NCBI GenBank assembly: GCA_029863355.1
Contig: JAOTVO010000143.1
Span: 1 to 6,821 of the forward strand
Source of the DNA: Candidatus Krumholzibacteriia bacterium
Lineage (GTDB): Bacteria > Krumholzibacteriota > Krumholzibacteria > WVZY01 > JAKEHA01
DNA length: 6,821 nt
Direction of reading: 5' to 3'
Shown here: positions 1 through 5,694 of the stretch, in pieces
Numbering within the stretch: the first letter of the stretch is position 1
Layout: the number at the start of each line of letters is the position of its first letter
Notes under the pieces: model-generated
Told to the model about the DNA's origin: nothing
Database searches by the model: none
The model's input: only the letters and a program-made list of their open reading frames with translations
Program-made: the position numbers and the translations under genes

Positions 1-448
1 CGGCGAGCAGCTCCCCCTCGAAGAACACGCTCGGCCAGTACAGCGCGGCGAGCAGACCGGCCACGAGCGCGGTCCGCGGCGGCTGGTAGCGCCGGGCGAG
101 TGCGTAAACGAGCGCGCAGGTCGCCGCGCCGATCAGATGCTGGAAGAAGAGCGCCAGGGCGATGCTCGATTGGCCGACCTTGTAGACCATGGCTAGCAGG
201 TATGGATAGAACGGCGCGCGGAAGAAGACGTCGTCGCCGCGCCAGGTTCCCTCGGCGATGGCGCGCGCCCACTCGTGGTGGACCAGCGAGTCGAGGATGG
301 GGAAGTCGTGCGCGGGGTTGCGCGTCGTGTTGAGGACGAAATAGGCGAGCCGCACAGCGAGCGCCACGGCGGCCACGATGAGCGGATAAAAGCGCTCGGC
401 AGGGCGCGGGCGAGGGCCCGCGGGTTCGTGTCGGGGCGGATCGGTCAT
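1..448 (-). CDS. GT-C membrane glycosyltransferase (PMT_2/ArnT/GT39-like), N-terminal part
   Basis: The reading frame starts at an ATG (446-448) and runs off the left edge after 149 codons, so the C-terminal part is missing. Residues about 20-39 form a hydrophobic first membrane segment. A luminal/periplasmic-type loop follows (about 40-80) with acidic and histidine residues (LDSLVHHEWARAIAEG), in the place where GT-C enzymes carry their catalytic aspartate. Next come the family-like stretch FFRAPFYPYLLAMVY (75-89), further hydrophobic segments (about 96-118 and 126-143) and FFEGELLA at the break. This order matches lipid-phosphosugar-dependent glycosyltransferases of the PMT_2 type, which transfer a sugar from a polyprenyl-phosphate donor to a protein, lipid or glycan outside the membrane. 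The frame stays open upstream of the ATG but offers no other good start. The bases before the ATG show no clear Shine-Dalgarno. The acceptor cannot be told. The call rests on pattern recognition of an incomplete protein. Confidence 0.72.
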   Translation of the reverse strand, partial: MTDPPRHEPAGPRPRPAERFYPLIVAAVALAVRLAYFVLNTTRNPAHDFPILDSLVHHEWARAIAEGTWRGDDVFFRAPFYPYLLAMVYKVGQSSIALALFFQHLIGAATCALVYALARRYQPPRTALVAGLLAALYWPSVFFEGELLA

Positions 449-565
449 CCGGGGGAAGCTCCAACGCGCGGAGGCACCGGCGCGGAGCCGGCGCCCGACG
501 CGAGCCCCGAGTATACGCGCTAGCTTCTCGAACGTCCAGTCAGCGCCGCCGGGCGCGGAGCGAGC

Positions 566-877
566 CTACTCCCATGGGATCTCGAGGGTGGCCTGTCCCT
601 GTTCGCGCGCCAGCCGGGATCCGCGCCGGGACGCCTCGCTGTTGATGATCTCCAGCAGGCGGGCGCGGTAGTCGTGGTCGCCGGGCAGCTCGACGACGAT
701 CGTGCCCGAGGCTCCGTTCAAGGACGCGTCGATCCACACATTCAGCGCGCCCCCGCGGTAGAGCTTGTAGACGAAATCGAGCGCCTCCTCGACGCCAGCG
801 AAACGGCTCGAGCGGAAGCGCCCGTTGGCCTGGGCGGCCTTGAGCCAGGCGCGGGCTTCTACGACCGTCGTATTCAT
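566..877 (-). CDS. Hypothetical protein, 103 residues
   Basis: I do not recognise this protein. It is probably a real gene because its ATG (875-877) is preceded by a strong GGAGG (complement of 884-888) with a 6-base gap, and because its composition is ordinary for a soluble protein. It has no signal peptide or membrane segment. Residues about 3-18 look like an amphipathic helix. Residues about 28-41 (GVEEALDFVYKLYR) look like another helix. Residues 44-64 (ALNVWIDASL, then GTIVVELP) alternate like two beta strands, residues 67-84 are helical (DYRARLLEIINSEAS), and the tail TLEIPWE could be a last strand. This suggests a small alpha/beta domain. It lies 117 bp upstream of the glycosyltransferase on the same strand and 282 bp after the phosphatase gene, so it may be its own short transcription unit. 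There is no evidence for a function. Confidence 0.7.
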   Translation of the reverse strand: MNTTVVEARAWLKAAQANGRFRSSRFAGVEEALDFVYKLYRGGALNVWIDASLNGASGTIVVELPGDHDYRARLLEIINSEASRRGSRLAREQGQATLEIPWE

Positions 878-1090
878 CGCATACCTCCGGCCTTACGGAA
901 CGCGCGTGGCGCGCGTGGCAGCCGTCGCGAAAAGCACGAGCGCGGGCACGTCCCCGGCTCCACTGGTCCATCGCTTTCCAGTCGAAGCGGCCAGCTCCAG
1001 ACCACTCCGCCGGCGCGGAGCACCAGATGCAACCCGCTGTGGAATATACTGTTGCAAGTACGGGCTGCGCTGCACGGCGGCCGTTTCTCC

Positions 1091-1107
1091 GGCGCGCCGT
1101 GCGCGCC
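1091..1107. repeat. Perfect 7-bp inverted repeat, 3-base loop
   Basis: GGCGCGC (1091-1097) and GCGCGCC (1101-1107) flank CGT and can form a short, very stable hairpin on either strand. On the minus strand no T-run follows it, so it is not a classical intrinsic terminator by itself. It follows the larger hairpin at 1125-1158 in the direction of phosphatase transcription and may help stop or stabilise that transcript. In DNA this rich in GC it may also be chance. Confidence 0.35.
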
Positions 1108-1124
1108 TACCGTTGCCAGAGCAA

Positions 1125-1158
1125 GCGGCGTACCGGCCGGAGGCCGGCGTCGCGCCGC
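1125..1158 (-). terminator. Candidate terminator hairpin after the phosphatase gene
   Basis: An inner stem (CCGGCC 1133-1138 with GGCCGG 1142-1147, loop GGA) sits inside an outer stem (GCGGCG 1125-1130 with CGCCGC 1153-1158). The structure begins immediately after the TGA of the phosphatase gene. Read on the minus strand it is followed by TTGCTCTGG, a poor T-tract, so termination may be weak or factor-dependent. Position is the strongest argument. Confidence 0.4.
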
Positions 1159-1159
1159 G

Positions 1160-1999
1160 TCACGAGCGAAGCGAGTAGTCCTGTTCGGGCGAGAAGATCT
1201 TGGACAGCTCGCCGGTCATCCACTCGTGCAAGAGCCCGTTGGTGCCGACGATGTGGCCGCTGCGCAGGTAGCTGTCGCCGCCGAAGAAATCGCTCACCCG
1301 TCCGCCCGCCTCCTCGATCAGTACCACGCCGGCGGCCATGTCCCAGGGCGACAGTGTCATCTCCCAGAATCCGTCGAGACGTCCCGCCGCCACGTTGGCG
1401 AAGTCGAGCGTGGCGGCGCCGGCGCGGCGCACCCCGCGCGCGTTGTTGAAGAAGTAGCTGAACGACTGCAGGTAGACGTCGAGGTACTGGCGCGCGCGGA
1501 AGGGAAAGCCCGTTCCCAGGAGCATACGGTTGCGCGCTGTCACCGCGCTCACCCGCATGGGACGGCCGTCGAGGGTGGCCCCGTGCCCGCGCGCCGCGCA
1601 GAAGAGCTCGCCGCTGAGCGGCGCGTGCGTCGCTCCCACGGACATGCGCCCGTCGACTTCGAGCGCCACGCTCACGCCGAAGACGGGATAGGCGTGAATG
1701 TAGTTGGTCGTGCCGTCGAGGGGGTCGATGTACCAGCGGCGGCGGCCGTGGGGGTCGCGACCGGCGTTGACCGCATCCGGCAGCGCCTCCTCGGCGATGA
1801 TGTAGTCGTCGGGGAAGCGCTCGCGCAGCGCCGAGACCACGATCTCCTGCGAACGCACATCGACGGTGGTGACGAGGTCGTTGACCGCCTTCTCGCTGAC
1901 GTCGCTCTCCTCCAGGCGGGCGTAGTTCTCGCGTACCAGCGCGCCGGCCCGCTTCACCGCCGCCGCCGCCGTCTCCAATTCCTGTGCAAAGGCGCCCAT
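1160..1999 (-). CDS. Inositol monophosphatase family protein (SuhB/IMPase-like)
   Basis: The 279-residue protein is the usual length for a bacterial inositol-1-monophosphatase, a Mg2+-dependent cytoplasmic enzyme that hydrolyses inositol-1-phosphate to myo-inositol and phosphate. The metal-binding signatures are intact: the Glu pair in IIAEEAL (E70, E71), motif 1 IDPLDGTTNYIH (91-102, with D92, D95, G96, T97) and motif 2 SPWDMAAGVVLIEEAGG (217-233, with D220). DLVTTVD (41-47) is also typical. The frame could extend 48 codons upstream, but the arginine- and tryptophan-rich extension is not family-like. The ATG at 1997-1999 has AGGGAG five bases upstream (complement of 2005-2010), so I chose it. 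The gene follows the LysR gene by 61 bp on the same strand and probably shares its transcript. With the divergent inositol-phosphate synthase, this supports inositol-1-phosphate as substrate. Relatives act on fructose-1,6-bisphosphate, NADP, PAP or histidinol phosphate, so specificity is inferred from context. Confidence 0.9.
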   Translation of the reverse strand: MGAFAQELETAAAAVKRAGALVRENYARLEESDVSEKAVNDLVTTVDVRSQEIVVSALRERFPDDYIIAEEALPDAVNAGRDPHGRRRWYIDPLDGTTNYIHAYPVFGVSVALEVDGRMSVGATHAPLSGELFCAARGHGATLDGRPMRVSAVTARNRMLLGTGFPFRARQYLDVYLQSFSYFFNNARGVRRAGAATLDFANVAAGRLDGFWEMTLSPWDMAAGVVLIEEAGGRVSDFFGGDSYLRSGHIVGTNGLLHEWMTGELSKIFSPEQDYSLRS

Positions 2000-2060
2000 C
2001 GCGTCTCCCTGGGAAAATGTGTCCGCCGAGTATGCCACGGATGGCGCGAGCGAGCGACGC

Positions 2061-2945
2061 CTATTGGAACGCCCGCTCCACCAGATCCAGGAATGCACGC
2101 CCCGCCGGCGACTGGGGTGCGCCGTCGCGCCGCACCACGCCAATGTCGCGAAAGAAGCGAACGCCCGGGGGCAGGCGCAGCTCGGCGAGCGTGCGCCCGA
2201 GCGCGCCGGCGACGACGGGACGCGGGAGGATGCTCACGCCCAGGCCGGCCTCGGTCAGGGCCCGGATCGCCTCCGGGCTCGAGATGTCCATGCGCGAGCG
2301 CAGCGCGGCACCGTGGGTCGCGAAGACCTGCTCGAGCAGCCGCCGCGAGGTCGCCCCGTCCGGGTAGGTGATGAGGCCGGCCGCGCACAGGTCGTCCAGG
2401 GCGACGCGGCGGGCGCGCGCCAGGGGGTGGCCGGGCTGGGCGACCGGCACGAGTTCCTCGCGGTAGATGCGGCGTACGGTGAGGCCGGGCTCGTCCACGG
2501 GCAGCGTCATCGTCGCCAGCTCCACGTCGCCCCGGCGGAGCGCGTCGAGCAGGTGGCGCGAGTCCCCCACCACGATCTCCACGGTGATGCCGGGGTAGCG
2601 CGCGTGGAACTCCCGGTAGACCTCGGGCAGGACGTAGACGCTGGCCGCATCGATGGTGCCCACGCGCAGCGTGCCCGTCTCCAGCCCCCGCAAACCCTGC
2701 ATCGCCGCTTCCAGCTCCCCCATGCGCCGGACCACGTCGTCGGCGTGGGCGGCCAAGAGCCTCCCCGCCGCGGTGGGCGCCAGTCGCCGCCCGCGGCGCT
2801 CGAAGAGGCGCTCACCGACCTCGCCTTCCAGCCGCTTGAGCTGGGCGCTCACGGCCGGCTGCGTGACGAAGTGGGCCTCGGCCGCCGCCCCCACCGTCCC
2901 CAGGCGGATCACGGCGAGGAAATACTGGAGGGCTCGGATATCCAT
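2061..2945 (-). CDS. LysR-type transcriptional regulator
   Basis: This 294-residue protein has the complete LysR layout: an N-terminal winged helix-turn-helix (about 1-60, with LQYFLAVIRLGTVGAAAEAHF then VTQPAVSAQLKRLEGEVGERLF at 26-48), a linker helix (about 60-90) and a two-lobed effector-binding domain (about 92-290) that includes the common GLGVSILP motif (235-242). Such proteins are cytoplasmic tetramers that bind upstream of target genes and respond to a small metabolite. I prefer the ATG at 2943-2945, giving MDIRALQYFL, because AGGA lies 7 bases before it. The TTG two codons upstream (2949-2951) would sit directly on that ribosome binding site. The gene is divergent from the inositol-phosphate synthase across about 96 bp, the classical arrangement for a LysR regulator and its target, and is followed by the phosphatase gene. 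The effector is unknown. Control of inositol synthesis is inferred from layout only. Confidence 0.95.
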   Translation of the reverse strand: MDIRALQYFLAVIRLGTVGAAAEAHFVTQPAVSAQLKRLEGEVGERLFERRGRRLAPTAAGRLLAAHADDVVRRMGELEAAMQGLRGLETGTLRVGTIDAASVYVLPEVYREFHARYPGITVEIVVGDSRHLLDALRRGDVELATMTLPVDEPGLTVRRIYREELVPVAQPGHPLARARRVALDDLCAAGLITYPDGATSRRLLEQVFATHGAALRSRMDISSPEAIRALTEAGLGVSILPRPVVAGALGRTLAELRLPPGVRFFRDIGVVRRDGAPQSPAGRAFLDLVERAFQ

Positions 2946-2983
2946 AAGCAAATCCTATCTATCCCATAACTAATATAACATGG
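2942..2983. promoter_or_regulatory. Candidate LysR operator in the divergent promoter region
   Basis: This is the most AT-rich stretch of the window. CCATAA occurs twice 22 bp apart (2942-2947 and 2964-2969), about two helical turns. CCAT (2964-2967) is mirrored by ATGG (2980-2983) across a 12-base AT-rich spacer, and ATAAC occurs twice 9 bp apart (2966-2970 and 2975-2979). LysR proteins usually bind imperfect dyads of the T-N11-A kind; the dyad here has one base more. The first copy overlaps the LysR start codon and the second overlaps its likely leader, which would fit autoregulation. The exact site is uncertain. Confidence 0.35.
2972..2980 (-). promoter_or_regulatory. Candidate extended -10 promoter for the LysR gene
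   Basis: Read on the minus strand, TG-T-TATATT (complement of 2972-2980) is a good extended -10 element. No convincing -35 hexamer is seen at the right distance, which is tolerated for extended -10 promoters. Transcription would start near 2965, about 20 bases before the ATG at 2945, leaving just enough room for the AGGA ribosome binding site. It overlaps the candidate operator. Confidence 0.4.
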
Positions 2984-3008
2984 ACTTATTTCTGATCCAG
3001 ACTATTCT
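2981..3008 (+). promoter_or_regulatory. Candidate sigma-70 promoter for the inositol-phosphate synthase gene
   Basis: TGGACT (2981-2986) and TATTCT (3003-3008) are separated by 16 bp and resemble -35 and -10 boxes. The start would be near 3015, giving a leader of about 27 bases that includes the GGAGG at 3030-3034. The -35 box abuts the candidate operator, where a LysR activator usually contacts RNA polymerase. Confidence 0.4.
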
Positions 3009-3041
3009 ACCTCTGTACTCGAAACGAGCGGAGGACTCACG

Positions 3042-4355
3042 ATGACCACCAAACGCAATGTACGCCCCGCCGAGGGCAAGCTCGGCGTCCTGCTCCCCGG
3101 CCTCGGTGCCGTGGCCACGACCTTCATCGCCGGCGTGGAGGCGGTGCGCCGGGGTGTGGCTCAGCCCATCGGTTCGCTCACCCAGATGGGGACGATCCGC
3201 CTGGGCAAGCGCACCGACAACCGCGTCCCCCACGTCAAGGACTTCGTCCCCCTGGCCGGCCTCGACGACATCGAGTTCGCCGCCTGGGACCCGATCCCGG
3301 ACAACGCCTACGAGGCGGCGCTCAAGGCCGGCGTGCTCGAGCGCGACCTCATCGAGCAGGTCCGCGACCGCCTGGAGAAGATCCAGCCCATGGCCGCCGT
3401 CTTCGACAAACGCTACGTGAAGAAGCTCGAGGGCACGAACGTCAAGAAGGGCAAGACGTGGTGGGAGCTCGCCGAGGCGGTGCGCGCCGACATCCGCCGC
3501 TTCCAGGAGGAGAAGAAGCTCGACCGCATGGTGATGGTGTGGTGCGGCTCCACCGAGGTCTACATGGAGCGCAAGCCCGTCCACGAATCGGTCAAGGCCT
3601 TCGAGGAGGGGCTGAAGAAGAACGACCCGGACATCGCGCCGAGCATGGTCTACGCCTACGCGGCGATAAGGGAGCGCGTGCCCTACGCCAACGGCGCCCC
3701 CAACCTCTCGGCGGACATTCCGGCCCTCGTCGACCTGGCGCGAGAGCTGCGCGTGCCCATCTGCGGCAAGGACTTCAAGACCGGCCAGACCCTGATGAAG
3801 ACCATCCTCGCGCCCGGTTTCAAGGCGCGACTGCTGGGTCTGTCGGGGTGGTTCTCGACCAACATCCTGGGTAACCGCGACGGTGAGGTGCTCGACGACC
3901 CGGCGTCTTTCAAGACCAAGGAAGTGAGCAAGCTCGGCGTGCTGGAGACGATCCTGCAGCCCAAGATCAACCCTGAGCTCTACGGCAACCTCTTCCACAA
4001 GGTGCGTATCAACTACTACCCGCCGCGTGGCGATAACAAAGAGGGCTGGGATAACATCGACATCTTCGGCTGGCTGGGCTATCCGATGCAGATCAAGGTG
4101 GATTTCCTCTGCCGCGACAGCATCCTGGCCGCGCCCATCGTGCTCGACCTGGCGCTGTTTCTCGACTTCGCCGGGCGCGCCGATCTGCATGGCATCCAGG
4201 AGTGGCTCTCCTTCTACTTCAAGAGCCCGCAAACCGCGGAGGGACTCTACCCCGAGCACGATCTGTTCATCCAGCTCATGAAGCTCAAGAACAACCTGCG
4301 CTGGGTGATGGGCGAGGAGCTCATCACGCACCTCGGTCAAGAGTACTACGCATAG
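3042..4355 (+). CDS. ino1: myo-Inositol-1-phosphate synthase (Ino1/MIPS family)
   Basis: This 437-residue cytoplasmic enzyme performs the first committed step of inositol synthesis: NAD+-dependent isomerisation of glucose-6-phosphate to inositol-1-phosphate by oxidation, aldol cyclisation and reduction. The sequence shows the N-terminal Rossmann dinucleotide motif LPGLGAVATT (18-27), a conserved ADIPALVDLAREL region (224-236), the lysine-rich active-site motif GKDFKTGQT (242-250, with K243 and K246), NILGNRDG (274-281) and DSILAAPIVLDL (359-370). It appears full length for the shorter bacterial form of the family (eukaryotic enzymes are about 510 residues). The start is clear: GGAGG (3030-3034) lies 7 bases before the ATG. 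The gene stands alone on the plus strand, opposite the LysR regulator and phosphatase gene, and ends at a strong terminator 26 bp after the stop. Its product is the substrate expected for the phosphatase at 1160-1999. The final inositol product is not revealed here. Confidence 0.95.
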   Translation: MTTKRNVRPAEGKLGVLLPGLGAVATTFIAGVEAVRRGVAQPIGSLTQMGTIRLGKRTDNRVPHVKDFVPLAGLDDIEFAAWDPIPDNAYEAALKAGVLERDLIEQVRDRLEKIQPMAAVFDKRYVKKLEGTNVKKGKTWWELAEAVRADIRRFQEEKKLDRMVMVWCGSTEVYMERKPVHESVKAFEEGLKKNDPDIAPSMVYAYAAIRERVPYANGAPNLSADIPALVDLARELRVPICGKDFKTGQTLMKTILAPGFKARLLGLSGWFSTNILGNRDGEVLDDPASFKTKEVSKLGVLETILQPKINPELYGNLFHKVRINYYPPRGDNKEGWDNIDIFGWLGYPMQIKVDFLCRDSILAAPIVLDLALFLDFAGRADLHGIQEWLSFYFKSPQTAEGLYPEHDLFIQLMKLKNNLRWVMGEELITHLGQEYYA

Positions 4356-4380
4356 TCGTAAGGGAGCGTCGCTCGAAGGC

Positions 4381-4415
4381 AAGCGGGCCCGGCACAACCC
4401 GGGCCCGCTTCTTTT
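4381..4415 (+). terminator. Strong intrinsic terminator of the inositol-phosphate synthase gene
   Basis: A perfect 12-bp stem, AAGCGGGCCCGG (4381-4392) with CCGGGCCCGCTT (4399-4410), closes a 6-base loop (CACAAC) and is followed by CTTTT. It starts 26 bp after the TAG stop. Form and position are those of a textbook rho-independent terminator. Confidence 0.9.
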
Positions 4416-4427
4416 CATCGGGTGGCC

Positions 4428-4465
4428 AGCGTAGCACAGGGTCTCCACGCCGGGTCCTCGCGCGC
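4428..4465 (+). repeat. Repeat copy R1 of a ~40-bp family
   Basis: This copy reads TAGCACAGGGTCTCC, ACG, then CCGGGTCCTCGCGCGC. Its last 27 bases (4439-4465) match the reverse complement of copy R3 (4528-4554) at 25 of 27 positions. It lies right after the terminator of the inositol-phosphate synthase gene and before the FemAB-like gene. No coding potential is evident. Confidence 0.75.
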
Positions 4466-4467
4466 AT

Positions 4468-4508
4468 CACGCATAGAACAGGGGTCGACGTGCCGTCCGC
4501 AGCGCGCG
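4468..4508 (+). repeat. Repeat copy R2, direct to R1 and diverged
   Basis: It begins CACGCATAGAACAGGGGTC and continues with CGTGCCG, then TCC and a GCGCGCG end. The first 28 bases (4468-4495) match the reverse complement of R3 (4541-4568) at 25 of 28 positions. Compared with R3, its second half is shorter by two G and rearranged around the TCC. It has the same orientation as R1 and starts two bases after it. Confidence 0.7.
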
Positions 4509-4527
4509 AACCAGCGTTATCCATCGC

Positions 4528-4568
4528 GCGCGCGAGGACCCGGCACGGAGACCCCTGTTCTAGGCGTG
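4528..4568 (-). repeat. Repeat copy R3, inverted relative to R1 and R2
   Basis: Read on the minus strand it gives CACGCCTAGAACAGGGGTC, TCCGTGCCGG and GTCCTCGCGCGC, the most complete version of the repeat. It can pair with R1 (25 of 27, 62-base loop) or with R2 (25 of 28, 45-base loop), but not fully with both because the two pairings share 4541-4554. It ends about 16 bp before the candidate -35 box of the FemAB-like gene. Confidence 0.75.
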
Positions 4569-4584
4569 CCCTTTGCCGGAACCC

Positions 4585-4614
4585 TTGCGCCCGGACGCGC
4601 GGCGACGCTATCAT
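4585..4614 (+). promoter_or_regulatory. Candidate promoter giving a leaderless FemAB-like transcript
   Basis: TTGCGC (4585-4590) and TATCAT (4609-4614) are spaced by 18 bp. The -10 box matches the sigma-70 consensus at five of six positions. The expected start, about seven bases after the -10 box, falls near 4621, only a few bases before the ATG at 4624. This agrees with the absence of a Shine-Dalgarno before that ATG. Confidence 0.4.
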
Positions 4615-4623
4615 CACCGTTCC

Positions 4624-5694
4624 ATGCGCATCGAGATCGTCAAACCGTGGGAGCGCGCCGAGTGGGACGCGTACGTGGCGTCGCATCCGGGTGCCACGGT
4701 CTACCACGCCTCCGCGTGGATACGGACGGTGTGCGAGGCGGGCCGCTACGAGGCGCTCGGTTTTTCCTGCTACGACGAGGACGGACGGCTGAGCGGCGTT
4801 CTGCCCGCCGCCGCGGTGCGCAGCGCGCTCACCGGCAACCGGCTCACGTCGCTCCCCTTCTCCGACGCGTGCTTCCCCATCGCCGACGACGCCGACGGCG
4901 CAAGCGCGCTCGTCGCCGCCGCCCTGGACATGCGCGAGGGCAGGCGCTACCGCTTCTTCGAGATGCGCGGGACGCCAGCGGTGCGCGAAGGCGCGGCGCC
5001 CACACCGGGCGCGCTCGGCTTCCTACCCAGTTCCCACTTCGTCGGCTACGCGACTCCGCTCTCCGCGGACCCCGAGGTCGTGCGCCGGACCTTCTCGAAG
5101 ACGGCGGTGCGGCAGACCATCAACAAGGCGATCAAGCTGGGCGTAACGGTGCGCCGCGGCGAGGGCGCCGCGGACTTGCGCGCTTTCCACGACCTCTACG
5201 CGCGCAACCGCCGCCGTCATGGAATTCCACCCCAACCCCTGAGCCTCTTCACCTCGCTGCTCGCGCACCTGCGCGGCTCACCCGAGGCCGCGCTCTACCT
5301 GGCCGAGCACGGCGGACGCCCCCTGGCCGGGCTGATCGTGGTTCGTTTCGCAGGCGTGACCTATGCGAAGTACGAGGGGGTGGACGAGGAGCGCCGGGAC
5401 CTGCTGCCCGTCTACCCGCTCCTGTGGCAGGCCATAGCGGACGCGTGCGTCGCTGGCGACCAGGCGTTCGACTTCGGTCGCACGGCCACGGACAACCCGG
5501 GGCTGATGGCGTTCAAGAGCCGGTGGGGAACGGAATCGATCGAGATGCCTTACTACTTCTCGCCGCCCTCGGAGGGCCTGAGCACGGTGAGGAGCGACTC
5601 ATTCAAGTACCGCGCTTTCACCGGCGTCGTCCGGCGTCTGCCGGCATCGGTCGGTGTGTGGCTGGGCGCGCGCATCTTCCGCCACTTCGGCTGA
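4624..5694 (+). CDS. FemAB-like GNAT (BioF2-type) acyl/aminoacyl-transferase
   Basis: The 356-residue protein looks like the tandem-GNAT FemAB-related family (Acetyltransf_6/BioF2 type; some members accompany PEP-CTERM/exosortase and exopolysaccharide loci). Visible family features are ATVYHASAWIRTV (24-36), the strand-turn-strand GRLSGVLPAAAVRS (54-67) followed by RLTSLPFSD (73-81), a basic central helix region (VRQTINKAIKLG, 162-173), ALYLAEHGGRPLAGLIVVRF (223-242) and the C-terminal block FDFGRTATDNPGLMAFKSRW (282-301) with GTE. Relatives transfer amino acids or acyl groups to peptidoglycan precursors or cell-surface polymers. The true substrate here is unknown, and no exosortase gene is in the window. 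I chose the ATG at 4624 because MRIEIVKPW is a typical start. A TTG 17 codons upstream would give an arginine-rich extension beginning just after the repeat cluster. No Shine-Dalgarno precedes the ATG. The TGA is directly followed by the convergent stop of the next gene. Confidence 0.85.
   Translation: MRIEIVKPWERAEWDAYVASHPGATVYHASAWIRTVCEAGRYEALGFSCYDEDGRLSGVLPAAAVRSALTGNRLTSLPFSDACFPIADDADGASALVAAALDMREGRRYRFFEMRGTPAVREGAAPTPGALGFLPSSHFVGYATPLSADPEVVRRTFSKTAVRQTINKAIKLGVTVRRGEGAADLRAFHDLYARNRRRHGIPPQPLSLFTSLLAHLRGSPEAALYLAEHGGRPLAGLIVVRFAGVTYAKYEGVDEERRDLLPVYPLLWQAIADACVAGDQAFDFGRTATDNPGLMAFKSRWGTESIEMPYYFSPPSEGLSTVRSDSFKYRAFTGVVRRLPASVGVWLGARIFRHFG

Larger units (their letters stand above)
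878..1159. other. Intergenic region with two GC-rich hairpins
   Basis: This 282-bp gap lies between the 3' end of the phosphatase gene and the 5' end of the 103-residue protein, both on the minus strand. It contains two hairpins near the phosphatase end (1125-1158 and 1091-1107), a TATATT hexamer on the minus strand (complement of 1043-1048) with no well-spaced -35 box, and the ribosome binding site at 884-888. I see no open frame on either strand that looks like a gene. The promoter of the downstream small gene should lie here, but I cannot place it. Confidence 0.5.

Noticed and set aside
473..495. GC-rich inverted repeat (CCGGC/GCCGG plus three outer pairs) between the small protein and the glycosyltransferase
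   Set aside because: The stem is short and interrupted, with no T-tract on the minus strand. In DNA of this composition such a stem is expected by chance.
2000..2143. N-terminal extension of the phosphatase by 48 codons
   Set aside because: The extension is not family-like, overlaps the LysR gene's end, and a good ribosome binding site marks the ATG at 1999.
674..2371. A 565-codon open frame on the plus strand across the small protein, phosphatase and LysR genes
   Set aside because: It is antisense to three well-supported genes, rich in Arg, Ala and Gly, lacks any family motif, and is the expected mirror frame of GC-rich coding DNA.
2980..3045. A 21-codon upstream frame (MDLFLIQT...) whose TGA overlaps the ino1 ATG as ATGA
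   Set aside because: The overlap looks like translational coupling, but there is no ribosome binding site before its ATG and the best promoter candidate would start transcription downstream of it. It is probably coincidence, though worth a glance if the mapped transcript starts before 2980.
2970..4448. A 492-codon open frame on the minus strand opposite the inositol-phosphate synthase gene
   Set aside because: It is the complement frame of a strongly recognised enzyme gene, His/Val/Leu/Asp-rich without motifs, and it runs through the terminator hairpin.
4428..4568. CRISPR array or tRNA/structured RNA at the repeat cluster
   Set aside because: There are only three copies, one inverted, with unequal short spacing and no cas genes. 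No cloverleaf or known riboswitch core can be drawn.
4573..4623. TTG start giving a 373-residue FemAB-like protein
   Set aside because: The extra 17 residues are Arg/His-rich and unlike the family, and the best promoter candidate lies inside them.
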